Source of the DNA: Rhodococcus sp. RD6.2
GTDB taxonomy: Bacteria > Actinomycetota > Actinomycetes > Mycobacteriales > Mycobacteriaceae
Length of the DNA stretch: 64,000 nt
Direction: 5' to 3'
Assembly (NCBI RefSeq): GCF_001040705.1
Contig: NZ_CVQP01000005.1
Coordinates: 269,884-333,883 of the forward strand
A model generated the notes under the pieces. It worked only from the letters and a program-made list of their open reading frames with translations, did not search any database and had not been told where the DNA came from. The position numbers and the translations under genes are program-made. Below, piece by piece: positions 34,120 through 42,295 of this stretch. Each line of letters opens with the position of its first letter. The stretch's first letter is position 1.

Positions 34120-34520
34120 AGTCGCCACTGAAGATTTTTCGTGACGGCCTTCACTCGCGCGTAGGTGTAGGTCAGGAGGACATCGAATGCGGTACCGGCG
34201 GTGGCGTGCAGCGTTCTGGCGCCGCGTCCAGCGGATCGACAGCGCGTGGACGACGAGCGGGATCCGGCGGCAGGAGCGGATCGACGTCGACCGGGCCGGG
34301 ATGCCGCGGTGCGGGCGGTTCCGCGCAGTCATGCCGCCGCGAAGAACTCCGCGCGGGCGGAGTTGGCCGCCGTGGCGGGACCGTGGAGAGCTCACACGGG
34401 TCGTTCACCCACGAAAGACACTTCGCCCCAGAGGGTTCGACAATGCGGCGGCGGTCCGGGCTCGTCGCGGTGTTCTCAGATCAGTCTGCGTAGCTTGGTT
34501 TTTCCCGATGATACGAAACA
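34120..34520. other. Region without a recognisable gene
   Basis: About 400 bases between the ncRNA promoter and the cspA terminator. An AGGAGG lies seven bases before an ATG at 34187, but the frame that follows (MRYRRWRAAFW...) is extremely Arg-rich, runs antisense into cspA and looks non-coding. No frame shows the codon pattern of neighbouring genes. It may be a decayed gene or regulatory spacer. Confidence 0.4.
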
Positions 34521-34562
34521 CGTCGGGCCCCGCCCCCTACATAAGAGGGGCGGGGCCCGACG
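34521..34562. terminator. 16-bp perfect terminator downstream of cspA
   Basis: CGTCGGGCCCCGCCCC pairs exactly with 34547-34562 around a 10-nt loop. On the minus strand it follows cspA by about 38 nt and is trailed by TGTTTCG, fitting an intrinsic terminator. Confidence 0.8.
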
Positions 34563-34600
34563 TTGCCTCACATCCCCGCGAGGGGGAAAGCGGGGGTGGA

Positions 34601-34804
34601 TCAGATGACGGTGATTCCGGTCGCCTGGGGGCCCTTGGCGCCCTGGCCGATATCGAACCGCACATGCTGGCTCTCTTCGAGGTTGCGGAATCCGCCGCCC
34701 TGGATCTCCGAGTAGTGCGCGAAGACGTCAGCGGTGCCGTCCGAAGGTGCGATGAAGCCGAACCCCTTCTCGGAGTTGAACCACTTCACGGTGCCCTCTG
34801 CCAT
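34601..34804 (-). CDS. cspA: Cold-shock domain protein
   Basis: A 67-residue single cold-shock domain that binds single-stranded [26 protein letters not shown] carries RNP1 and [17 protein letters not shown] carries RNP2; the size is standard for CspA. The ATG has AAGAGGAG upstream. Its 5' leader contains a perfect 10-bp hairpin 26 nt before the start, which could be a temperature- or ribosome-sensitive element. A GC-rich terminator closes the gene, so it is a single-gene unit. Confidence 0.95.
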   Translation of the reverse strand: MAEGTVKWFNSEKGFGFIAPSDGTADVFAHYSEIQGGGFRNLEESQHVRFDIGQGAKGPQATGITVI

Positions 34805-34829
34805 GTGTATCTCCTCTTGTCACGCTCAA

Positions 34830-34855
34830 CAGCTCTACCGAAATGGGTAGAGCTG
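34830..34855 (-). promoter_or_regulatory. Perfect hairpin in the cspA leader
   Basis: CAGCTCTACC and GGTAGAGCTG flank a 6-nt loop just upstream of the ribosome site. No terminator-like U-tract follows, so a translation-controlling or RNA-stability element is more likely. Confidence 0.55.
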
Positions 34856-35227
34856 GGCCGGTATCACCCACGGCGATTCCTGAACAGGAGATCCATCCGC
34901 CCGCAACAAAGAATTTGCGAGCGCGGCTAAACGCGAACAAAAACTACGACCGAACGCAGTCAACCACACATTCGACGGCGTGTCCCCATTCAGTTGGACC
35001 ACCGGAAGGCACGGCAGCGAGCGTGATGACGACAAGCGTTGCCGCAGAGGATCATCGGGCACCGAAATCGCGCAATCGATCTCCTCACCACTTCTTGGCA
35101 CCGGGATGTCGATCGTCCGCGCCGCCGACGCAGGTAGGCGCCGCGGCGCGGACCACCGCACTCTCAACCGAACGAGCATTGCCCGGGTCCGCACTCGGCG
35201 GCTGTCCCGACAACGACCGTCCGGCGC
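34856..35227. other. cspA upstream region
   Basis: About 370 bases without a gene between the cspA leader hairpin and the stop of the DUF11-like gene. It should hold the cspA promoter. A minus-strand TTGACT near 34965 is a possible -35, but no matching -10 was found with confidence. Confidence 0.4.
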
Positions 35228-35854
35228 TCAGCTGGAGAAGACGGAGTTGCCGGAGCCGAGGAGATTGAGCTTGACGCCCATCTCGGGCCACGCGAGTTCG
35301 GCCATTCCGTCCACCTCGATGGCGAGGCCGCTGTCGAAGACGCCGGGGCTGAAGTTGAGTTCCTTCACCGAGTAGGTGACCTCGAAGGTGACGCTCTTGT
35401 TGCCGATCGCCGACACCAGCCATCCGGCGGCATTGCTGACCGCGACCCCGACGTCCGCCGACGCGGAGGCGTTGACGTACGCGGTCGTCAGCTGACCGTC
35501 CTGCCAGGCGGTGACCTTGGCGCTGCCCTCGACGTAGACGAGTCCGATCGGGTTCAGGTCGACGATCCGCTTGATCAGCCGATCCGGGCCGTCGCCGGCC
35601 GAGATCGTGGTCCGGTATGTCACCTGGCCGTCGATCGCGATCGAGTTGCTCCCCACGATCGACTTCGTGATGGTGAGGTTGTCGACCTTCACGGTCGCCG
35701 AGGCCGGGATGTCCGGGACGCTCGCGGTCGAACCGAAGTCGCCCAGGATGGAGGACTGCGCCGTGGCGGTGGTCGCGGTGGCGAAGAGACCACCGGCGAG
35801 CAGCGTGGTGGCGGCGGCAACGGATGCGACACGGCGCAACGTGGTACGGGACAT
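35228..35854 (-). CDS. Secreted DUF11-like protein (paralogue 1)
   Basis: A 208-residue exported protein. A Sec signal (SRTTLRRVASVAAATTLLAGGLFATATTATA) precedes one beta-sandwich domain with the DUF11-like pattern KVDNLTITKSIVGSNSIAIDGQVTYRTTIS, IVDLNPIGLVYVEGSAKV and AAGWLVSAIGNKSVTFEVTYSV. The domain type occurs in surface and adhesive proteins and is built from repeated conserved motifs. The ATG at 35854 has GGAG seven bases upstream. Its closest relative is the next gene upstream; the two share leader bases GATC(T/C)TGCATGTC around the start, indicating duplication. The function is unknown. Confidence 0.7.
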   Translation of the reverse strand: MSRTTLRRVASVAAATTLLAGGLFATATTATAQSSILGDFGSTASVPDIPASATVKVDNLTITKSIVGSNSIAIDGQVTYRTTISAGDGPDRLIKRIVDLNPIGLVYVEGSAKVTAWQDGQLTTAYVNASASADVGVAVSNAAGWLVSAIGNKSVTFEVTYSVKELNFSPGVFDSGLAIEVDGMAELAWPEMGVKLNLLGSGNSVFSS

Positions 35855-36108
35855 GCAGGATCTCCATTCGCTCGGGTGGACGCCGCGCATCGGTCCCCGG
35901 TCTCGACGAACGTGCGTCGGGTCATCGTAAGGAGGCGCGCCGATTCCCGTTGGAGAATAAAAAATGCTGCGGGACAGTATCTTTCGCAAGACTATGGGGC
36001 TAAGCATGCTGGACGAAGGCCGCCCCATCAGACAATCGCCCCGACTCGCGATTCCGTTTCGCATGGCATTCCCACAGCGTGACGCCGGTCGGCGGACGCT
36101 TCGACGAC
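35855..36108. other. Intergenic region of the tandem DUF11-like genes
   Basis: About 250 bases with an AT-rich patch near 35955-35965, expected to hold the promoter of paralogue 1 on the minus strand. No other feature is seen. Confidence 0.4.
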
Positions 36109-36144
36109 AAAGGGGCCGCCCGGCACACGCCGGACGGCCCCTTT
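36109..36144 (-). terminator. Terminator after DUF11-like paralogue 2
   Basis: A 16-bp stem with one mismatch (AAAGGGGCCGCCCGGC against 36129-36144) and 4-nt loop. It lies just past the stop of the gene at 36158, with A/T-rich ends at both stem bases that would give a U-run in the minus transcript. Confidence 0.8.
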
Positions 36145-36157
36145 CTCTGTGGTGTTG

Positions 36158-36934
36158 CTAGCTGCCGTTGCCGATCACGCCGCTGATGATGTCGGCGATG
36201 AAGTCGGAGGGATTCTCGATGATCGAGGACCCGGCGGAGCCGGTGGTGCCGCCCTCGCCGTCGGAGGAGCCGAGACCCAGGCCGGCGGAACCGCTGGCAA
36301 CGCCCTCACCCAGGTTCTGCGTGCGGATGGTGGCGAACACGCCCATCGGATCCCAGCCCTGGCTGGTCTGGAAGAACTGGACGTCGAACGCCAGGCCGCT
36401 GTCGAGGGCCTCACCAACCTTGGCGTCCGAGGGCACCAGGTAGGTGGCCTCGAAGGTCAGGGTCTTCGCGTCGATCGACGAGACCAGCCAGCCGAGCGGA
36501 TTGGCCACCCGGATGTAGTTGCCTTCGACGTTGACCTCGGGCGTGACGTTGACTGTCTTCTGTCCGCCGATCAGGTTCCAGGCGTTGATCGTCGCACTGC
36601 CCTCGACGTACTGGAAGCCGGCGGGGTGGACGTCCTTGATCTTGGTGATGGCGCGATCGAGGCCGCTCGGGACGGTGAAGGTGGTCCGGTAGGTCACCTT
36701 CTGACCCGGCGCGACCTTGCCGTTGCCAACGACCTGCTTGGTCACTGAGATGTTGCTGGCGGTCTTGGTGACCGCGTGCGGCTTCTGCTCGGCGGCGGCA
36801 TCGGACGAGCCGACACTTCCGAGATCGGCCGAGCCGGCGGCGACGGCGGTGCCGGAACCGAGCGCGAGACCACCCGCGAGCAGAGCGGTGGCGGCGACGA
36901 TGGATGCGCCCCGGCGCATCGACTGACGTGACAT
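36158..36934 (-). CDS. Secreted DUF11-like protein (paralogue 2) with a Gly/Ser-rich tail
   Basis: A 258-residue exported protein with a Sec signal (SRQSMRRGASIVAATALLAGGLALGSGTAVA). The beta-sandwich core ISVTKQVVGNGKVAPGQKVTYRTT, IKDVHPAGFQYVEGSATINAW and PLGWLVSSIDAKTLTFEATYLVP aligns with paralogue 1 along its length. Unlike paralogue 1 it continues into a Gly/Ser-rich stretch (residues about 215-240) and a hydrophobic end (FIADIISGVIGNG) that may anchor it. The ATG at 36934 has GGAGGA upstream. It is divergent from the leader peptide/LeuA-domain unit. Function unknown; surface exposure is likely. Confidence 0.72.
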   Translation of the reverse strand: MSRQSMRRGASIVAATALLAGGLALGSGTAVAAGSADLGSVGSSDAAAEQKPHAVTKTASNISVTKQVVGNGKVAPGQKVTYRTTFTVPSGLDRAITKIKDVHPAGFQYVEGSATINAWNLIGGQKTVNVTPEVNVEGNYIRVANPLGWLVSSIDAKTLTFEATYLVPSDAKVGEALDSGLAFDVQFFQTSQGWDPMGVFATIRTQNLGEGVASGSAGLGLGSSDGEGGTTGSAGSSIIENPSDFIADIISGVIGNGS

Positions 36935-37061
36935 GCAGATCCTCCAGACGAATGGAACAACGTGCACGACGGTTAGCTGCCATGGCGCCCGACCCGCCGT
37001 TTCCTGGTCCTTTATATCGGACAAGCGTCCAACTTGATACTCGTTCCACTTACCCGAACCG

Positions 37062-37077
37062 AGTGGCCTGGGTCACT
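37062..37077. promoter_or_regulatory. CRP/GlxR-like site upstream of the leader-peptide promoter
   Basis: AGTGGCCTGGGTCACT fits the pattern seen at 7122, 12955 and 59376 (minus). It lies 32 bp before the -35 element of the LeuA-domain unit. Confidence 0.4.
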
Positions 37078-37108
37078 CGACGCGACCGGTTCCGGCAGGC
37101 GAGGATTG

Positions 37109-37137
37109 TTGCGCATCCTCACGACGCCGCCTATGGT
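37109..37137 (+). promoter_or_regulatory. Sigma70-type promoter of the leader peptide
   Basis: A -35 TTGCGC (37109-37114) and -10 TATGGT (37132-37137) are 17 nt apart. The predicted start is at or next to the leader ATG (37145), so the leader would be leaderless. Confidence 0.45.
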
Positions 37138-37144
37138 GGCGTCC

Positions 37145-37186
37145 ATGACGCGCATTCTCGTAGTTCGCCGCCGCAGCGGGGTCTGA
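37145..37186 (+). CDS. Leader peptide rich in Ile/Leu/Val
   Basis: A 13-codon frame reading M-T-R-I-L-V-V-R-R-R-S-G-V and stop. Five of 13 residues are branched-chain (Ile, Leu, Val, Val, Val), and it resembles the ilvB leader of Corynebacterium. It lies 73 nt before a LeuA-type regulatory domain gene and is followed by alternative RNA pairings. It probably senses the charge of branched-chain tRNAs by ribosome stalling. Confidence 0.5.
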   Translation: MTRILVVRRRSGV

Positions 37187-37250
37187 TTCGGACCGACCCC
37201 TCGTTGCGGGTCGTTGAGCTACGCGTTGGTCCTCCGTTCAACTCAGGAAG
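37187..37250 (+). promoter_or_regulatory. Possible attenuator
   Basis: GGACCGAC (37190-37197) can pair with GTTGGTCC (37225-37232), seven Watson-Crick pairs plus one GU. This excludes the alternative stem CGACCC (37194-37199) with GGGTCG (37208-37213). The two states form a plausible switch between leader and gene. No U-run terminator follows, so control may be translational. Confidence 0.4.
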
Positions 37251-37259
37251 ACCCCTCCC

Positions 37260-37730
37260 ATGAATGCCTCGTCGAACACCACCACCGCTTCCGCCGACCC
37301 GTTCTCGGCCCGTTTCGGGATGCCGCTGCCCACCGAGATGCGCGCAGAGTGCGCGGGCATGAGCTGGCGCACCTTCCTCGCGACGTACTCGCCGTCGGGC
37401 GGTCCCATCCGCTTCGGCCGCTGGTCGGCGACGCCGCGCGGCGCGGGCATCAGCGAGTTCAAGGCCACCCTCGGCATAGGCGACGCCATCGCGCAGACGA
37501 CCGCGACCGCGTGCGGACCGGTGTCCGCGCTGACCACGATGCTCTACGACGCCGGCTTCCAGATGGAGATCCTCTCCTTCCATCAGCTGCACATCGCGGC
37601 CGACCGGATCGCGACCGTCCTGCTGTGCGAGCACGACGGTCACCGGCACTGGGCTATCGGGTTCGGAGCCGACACGACGGAGTCGTCGATCGAGGCGATG
37701 ATCTCGGGCGCGAACCTGCTTCACCGCTGA
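37260..37730 (+). CDS. Free-standing 2-isopropylmalate synthase regulatory-domain protein (LeuA_dimer type)
   Basis: A 156-residue protein. Its N-terminal part (FGMPLPTEMRAECAGMSWRTFLATYSP) is unlike an enzyme. From about residue 65 the sequence follows the LeuA C-terminal allosteric fold: SEFKATLGIGDAIAQTTATACGPVSALTTMLYDAGFQMEILSFHQLHIA, then HWAIGFGADTTESSIEAMISGANLLHR. The catalytic TIM barrel is absent and no LeuA enzyme lies nearby. It may bind leucine and act as a sensor or as a partner of a LeuA elsewhere. The leader peptide upstream supports a branched-chain amino acid role. Confidence 0.68.
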   Translation: MNASSNTTTASADPFSARFGMPLPTEMRAECAGMSWRTFLATYSPSGGPIRFGRWSATPRGAGISEFKATLGIGDAIAQTTATACGPVSALTTMLYDAGFQMEILSFHQLHIAADRIATVLLCEHDGHRHWAIGFGADTTESSIEAMISGANLLHR

Positions 37731-37836
37731 CCACGACGCGCCGCGCATCGCTCCTCCTGCGCCTCGACTCTGCCGCTCCTACAGTGAAACCTGCACCCTC
37801 CGACCCACCCGTGTAGGCATTTCGGCAGGAGCACGC

Positions 37837-40542
37837 ATGACCGCGAACACGCCCGACGACGTCCACACCGCCACTGCGCAGGACCTCCTCGCATCGCTGG
37901 GAGTCGACGTCGACCGGGGCCTGTCCGACACCGAGGTGAGCCGCCGCCGCGCCGAATACGGCGAGAACGTGCTGCAGGAAGAGGCCGGAGAGTCGGCGCT
38001 GCGCAAGATCATTCGGCTGCTCGCGGACAAGATGACCCTCGTGCTCGTGGTCGCGGCGGCGATCAGTGCACTCGTCTCCAAGGAGTGGGAGACGCCCGTC
38101 GTCATCCTCGCCGTGATCACCCTGAACACGGTGCTGAACTACGTTCAGGAGACCAGGGCGGAGGACAGCCTGCAGGCCCTGCGCGACATGTCCGTCTCGC
38201 AGTCCCGGGTCCGCCGCGACGGACGCGAGCAGCTCGTGCCCCGAACCGAGCTCGTCCCCGGGGACATCGTGCTGCTGGAGGCCGGTGACGCGGTGCCCGC
38301 CGACGGGCGGGTGGTCGACGCGGCCCGCCTGCAGGTCGCCGAATCCGCGCTCACCGGTGAGTCGCAACCGGTCGACAAGACCGTCGACGCGCTCGACGAT
38401 CCGGATCTGCCGATCGGCGACCGCACGAACACCCTGTTCATGAACACCGAGGTGACGCGCGGACGCGCGGCGATGGCAGTGACCGGGACGGGCATGAACA
38501 CCCAGATCGGTGCGATCGCCACCCTGCTGGGCACCGCAGGCACCGACAAGACACCGTTGCAGCGGCGCATCGACCAGCTGGCGACGCTGCTCACCGGGAT
38601 CGCCCTCGTGGTCGTGCTGATCGTCTTCGCGCTCGGCCTCGCGCGCGGCGAGTCGTGGTCGGATCTGCTGCTGACGGCGGTGTCGCTCGCCGTCGCCACC
38701 ATCCCGGAGGGGCTGACGGCGGTCGTCGCGTTCACCCTCGCAATGGGCGCCTCGCGCCTCGCGAAACGGGGCGCGATCGTAAAGCAGCTGGCGGCCGTCG
38801 AAACCCTCGGCAGCACGACGCAGATCGCCACCGACAAGACCGGCACCCTCACCCTCAACGAGATGACCGTGCAGCGGCTGGAGGCAGCAGGGCAGAGTTT
38901 CCGCGTCACCGGCGAGGGCTATTCGACGGACGGCCACTTCCTCAGCGACGGCGAACTCCCCTTCCCCGACCTGCGACGTGGCTTTCTCGCGATGGCGCTG
39001 TGCAACGACGCGTCGGTTCGCGACGCCGCACTGGTCGGTGACCCGACGGAGGGCGCGCTGGTGGTGCTCGCCGAGAAGGGTGGCATCGACGTCCAGGGTG
39101 CGCGCAAGAGCCACCCACGACTGGCGGAGGTCCCGTTCGACTCCGAGTACAAGTTCATGGCGACATTCCATGCCACGAGGACACCGGAAGGGGTCGACCG
39201 GATCCGCTGTTACGCCAAGGGCGCCGCAGGTGTGCTGCTGACTCGCGCGACCCGCCTCCGCGAGGGTGACACCGACCGCCTCATGACCGACGCGGACCGC
39301 ACCACGATCCTCACAGCAGTCGATGATCTCGCGCGGGACGGCCTGCGCACACTCATGATCGCGGGCCGCACCCTCGACGCCCTGCCCGAGGACGCGCAGG
39401 CACTGCAGGACGCCGTCGACGACCTCACCGTCTACGCCGTCGTCGGCATCGTCGACCCGCCGCGACCGGAGGCGCGCGACGCCATCGAGATCGCGCACTC
39501 CGCGGGCATCGAGGTCCACATGATCACCGGCGACCACCTGACGACGGCATCGGCGATCGCAGGTGACCTCGGCATCGTCGGCGACGCCCTCTCGGGTGCC
39601 GACCTCGACCGGATCGAATCCGAGGCATTGCGTTCCCGCGCAGAACATCTCGGTGTGCTTGCCCGAGTCGCACCGGAACACAAGATCCGCTACGTCGAGG
39701 CGCTGCAGGCGGAAGGCCACATCGTCGCGATGACCGGCGACGGCGTCAACGACGCTCCCGCCCTGAAGCAGGCCGACATCGGAATCGCCATGGGCATCAC
39801 GGGAACCGACGTGTCCAAGGGCGCGGCGAAGATGATTCTCACCGACGACAACTTCGCCACGATCGTCGCGGCGGTGCGCGAGGGTCGCGGAATCTACGCG
39901 AACATCCTCAAGTTCGTGAAGTTCCAGCTCACCACGGCCTGGGGTTTCGTGCTGATCTTCCTCACCGCGGGCGTTTTCGGGATCGCGGGGGGTGCACCGT
40001 TCACCGCGCTGCAGATCCTGTGGGTCAACATCATCATGGACGGCCCGCCCGCCCTCGCGCTCGGTGTCGATCCGACCAACCCGGACATCATGAAGGACAA
40101 GCCGCGCCCACCCGACGAGCGGCTCCTCACCCGCAACCGTCTGCTCCGCATCCTCACCCTCGGTGTCGCGATGGCCACCGGCACCATCCTCGTCCTCCAG
40201 TTCGCCGACGACGTCTTTCCAGAGAGCGCCGACAATCCTCTGTTCGCAACGACACTCGCATTCACGACGTTCGTCTTCTATCAGGTGTTCAACCTGCTCA
40301 ACGTGCGCTCGGACAGGGGCAGCATCTTCTCGATGCAGACCTTCACGAACCACACCATCTGGGTCGCACTGGCAGGTGTCGTCGTCCTGCACGTCGCGGT
40401 CGTCAACGTCGCCTTCCTCCAGGACCTGTTCGACACCACGTCGTTGACGGCAAGCCAGTGGCTGTTCGCCATCGCGGTGGCATCGTCGATCGTCGTGATC
40501 GAGGAGATCCGCAAGGCCGTCGTGCGAGCGGTGTGGAAGTGA
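37837..40542 (+). CDS. P-type cation-transporting ATPase (calcium-type, CtpF/PacL-like)
   Basis: A 901-residue P2A-type ATPase with all standard parts. The N-terminal cation ATPase domain starts ATAQDLLASLGVDVDRGLSDTEVSRRRAEYGENVLQEEAGES; the helix-4 ion site is ATIPEGLTAVVAFTLAMGA; the phosphorylation site is ATDKTGTLTLNEMTV; ATP-binding and hinge segments are FDSEYKFMATFHAT and MTGDGVNDAPALKQADIGIAMGITGT. At least eight hydrophobic helices follow and precede. It pumps Ca2+ or another divalent cation. The start has GGCAGGAG upstream. It leads an operon: the ABC exporter pair follows after 19 nt. Confidence 0.9.
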   Translation: MTANTPDDVHTATAQDLLASLGVDVDRGLSDTEVSRRRAEYGENVLQEEAGESALRKIIRLLADKMTLVLVVAAAISALVSKEWETPVVILAVITLNTVLNYVQETRAEDSLQALRDMSVSQSRVRRDGREQLVPRTELVPGDIVLLEAGDAVPADGRVVDAARLQVAESALTGESQPVDKTVDALDDPDLPIGDRTNTLFMNTEVTRGRAAMAVTGTGMNTQIGAIATLLGTAGTDKTPLQRRIDQLATLLTGIALVVVLIVFALGLARGESWSDLLLTAVSLAVATIPEGLTAVVAFTLAMGASRLAKRGAIVKQLAAVETLGSTTQIATDKTGTLTLNEMTVQRLEAAGQSFRVTGEGYSTDGHFLSDGELPFPDLRRGFLAMALCNDASVRDAALVGDPTEGALVVLAEKGGIDVQGARKSHPRLAEVPFDSEYKFMATFHATRTPEGVDRIRCYAKGAAGVLLTRATRLREGDTDRLMTDADRTTILTAVDDLARDGLRTLMIAGRTLDALPEDAQALQDAVDDLTVYAVVGIVDPPRPEARDAIEIAHSAGIEVHMITGDHLTTASAIAGDLGIVGDALSGADLDRIESEALRSRAEHLGVLARVAPEHKIRYVEALQAEGHIVAMTGDGVNDAPALKQADIGIAMGITGTDVSKGAAKMILTDDNFATIVAAVREGRGIYANILKFVKFQLTTAWGFVLIFLTAGVFGIAGGAPFTALQILWVNIIMDGPPALALGVDPTNPDIMKDKPRPPDERLLTRNRLLRILTLGVAMATGTILVLQFADDVFPESADNPLFATTLAFTTFVFYQVFNLLNVRSDRGSIFSMQTFTNHTIWVALAGVVVLHVAVVNVAFLQDLFDTTSLTASQWLFAIAVASSIVVIEEIRKAVVRAVWK

Positions 40543-40561
40543 CCGGAAGGGGAACCCGGAC

Positions 40562-42295
40562 ATGCTGACCAATCTGATCGTCACGTACCTGTCGCGCTAT
40601 CGACGGTACGTCGCCGCGGTGGTGGTCCTGCAGTTCATCGCCACCGCCGCGATGCTGTACCTGCCGACGCTCAACGCCGACATCATCGACAACGGCGTCG
40701 CGAAGGGCGACACCGAGTACATCCTGCGAATCGGCGGCTGGATGCTCGTGGTCGCCTCGGTGCAGGTGCTCTGCATGGTGATCGCCCAGTTCTTCGGTGC
40801 CCGAGGCGCACTCGGTGTCGGCCGCGACCTCCGGCACGATCTGCTGCACCGCGTGAACACCTTCTCGGCACGCGAAGTCGGCACATTCGGCGCTCCCTCG
40901 CTGATCACCCGGTCCACGAACGACGTCCAGCAGATTCAGCTGCTGCTGGTGATGGGGGCGGCGATCCTGGTGATGGCACCGATCATGTGCATCGGCGGGA
41001 TCGTCATGGGTCTCCACGTGGCACCCGGACTGGCCTGGATCCTCGTGGTGGCGGTCCCCGTGCTCGGAATCGTGATGGCACTGATCATCCGGGTGATGAT
41101 CCCCGGATTCCGGGCGATGCAGACACGCCTGGACAACGTGAACCGAGTCATGCGCGAGCAGATCACGGGCATCCGGGTGGTGCGCGCGTTCGTCCGGGAA
41201 CGCCACGAGATGCAGCGGTTCGCCGTCGCCAACGACTCACTCGCCGACGCCAGCCTGAGCGTCGGTCGCATGATGGCCCTGATGTTCCCCGTCGTCATGC
41301 TCATCACGAACGTGACCATCGTCGCGATCATCTGGGTCGGTGGGCACAAGGTTGCCGACGGCAGTGTGGAGATCGGCGCGCTCACCGCGATGATCAGCTA
41401 CGTCATGCAGATCTTGATGTCGGTGATGATGGCGTCGTTCCTCGCGATGATGGCGCCGCGCGCGGCGGTGTGCGCGGAGCGGATCTCCGAGGTGCTCGAC
41501 ACGGAGTCGTCGGTGGTGCGCCCTGTCGCCCCGGTCGGATTCACCGGCAATCCCGGTGTCGTGGAGTTCCGGGGGGCGGAGTTCCGGTATCCCGGCGCCG
41601 ACACTCCGGTGCTGCAGGACATGACCTTCCGTGTCGAGCCCGGCACCACGACGGCGATCGTCGGGTCGACGGGATCGGGCAAGACGACGCTGATCGGACT
41701 GGTGCCGCGTCTGATCGACGCCACCGCCGGATCTGTAGCGGTCGGCGGCACCGACGTCCGCCGCCTCGACCCCGACGCCCTGCGTTCCGTGATCGGCCTG
41801 GTGCCGCAGCGGGCGTACCTGTTCTCGGGAACCGTCGCCTCCAATGTGCGGCACGGGAAACCGGACGCGACGGACGACGAGGTCTGGGAGGCGCTGCGGA
41901 TCGCCCAGGCCGACGAGTTCGTCCGGGCGATGCCCGAAGGGTTGGACACCCCGATCGCCCAGGGCGGCACCACCGTCTCGGGTGGCCAGCGTCAGCGCCT
42001 CGCTATCGCGCGGGCGGTGGTCCGCCGGCCGGCGATCTACCTGTTCGACGACTCCTTCTCCGCACTCGACCTCTCCACCGACGCCCGCCTGAGATCGGCA
42101 CTGAGACCCGAGACGATGGCGGCCGCGGTGATCATCGTCGCGCAACGTGTCTCGACGATCATGGACGCCGACCAGATCGTCGTTCTCGACCGCGGTCGCA
42201 TCGTCGGCCTCGGCAGACACGACGACCTGGTCACGGACTGTCCGACCTACACCGAGATCGTCCAGTCCCAGCTCGCGATTGCGGAGCAGTCGTGA
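40562..42295 (+). CDS. ABC exporter half-transporter 1 (Rv1273c-like), degenerate ATP site
   Basis: A 577-residue TMD-NBD half transporter with six hydrophobic helices (about 17-310). Walker A is VGSTGSGKTTL, signature VSGGQRQRLAIAR is intact, but Walker B reads YLFDDSF with Asp in place of the catalytic Glu, and the H-loop is VAQRVST with Gln for His. So this half contributes a non-hydrolysing site, as in heterodimeric exporters. The length and order with the next gene match the Mtb Rv1273c/Rv1272c pair. GGAAGGGGAA precedes the ATG. The stop overlaps the next start (GTGA). Confidence 0.88.
   Translation: MLTNLIVTYLSRYRRYVAAVVVLQFIATAAMLYLPTLNADIIDNGVAKGDTEYILRIGGWMLVVASVQVLCMVIAQFFGARGALGVGRDLRHDLLHRVNTFSAREVGTFGAPSLITRSTNDVQQIQLLLVMGAAILVMAPIMCIGGIVMGLHVAPGLAWILVVAVPVLGIVMALIIRVMIPGFRAMQTRLDNVNRVMREQITGIRVVRAFVRERHEMQRFAVANDSLADASLSVGRMMALMFPVVMLITNVTIVAIIWVGGHKVADGSVEIGALTAMISYVMQILMSVMMASFLAMMAPRAAVCAERISEVLDTESSVVRPVAPVGFTGNPGVVEFRGAEFRYPGADTPVLQDMTFRVEPGTTTAIVGSTGSGKTTLIGLVPRLIDATAGSVAVGGTDVRRLDPDALRSVIGLVPQRAYLFSGTVASNVRHGKPDATDDEVWEALRIAQADEFVRAMPEGLDTPIAQGGTTVSGGQRQRLAIARAVVRRPAIYLFDDSFSALDLSTDARLRSALRPETMAAAVIIVAQRVSTIMDADQIVVLDRGRIVGLGRHDDLVTDCPTYTEIVQSQLAIAEQS

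Noticed and set aside
34051-34395. Minus-strand frame over the ncRNA promoter region
   Set aside because: It crosses the promoter and has Arg/Ser/Pro-rich non-coding composition.
34187-34930. Open frame with AGGAGG upstream of ATG
   Set aside because: Very Arg-rich, antisense to cspA and without any recognisable pattern; the ribosome site is probably chance.
37654-40584. A 976-codon minus-strand open frame
   Set aside because: Antisense to the P-type ATPase; Arg/His-rich translation with no motifs.
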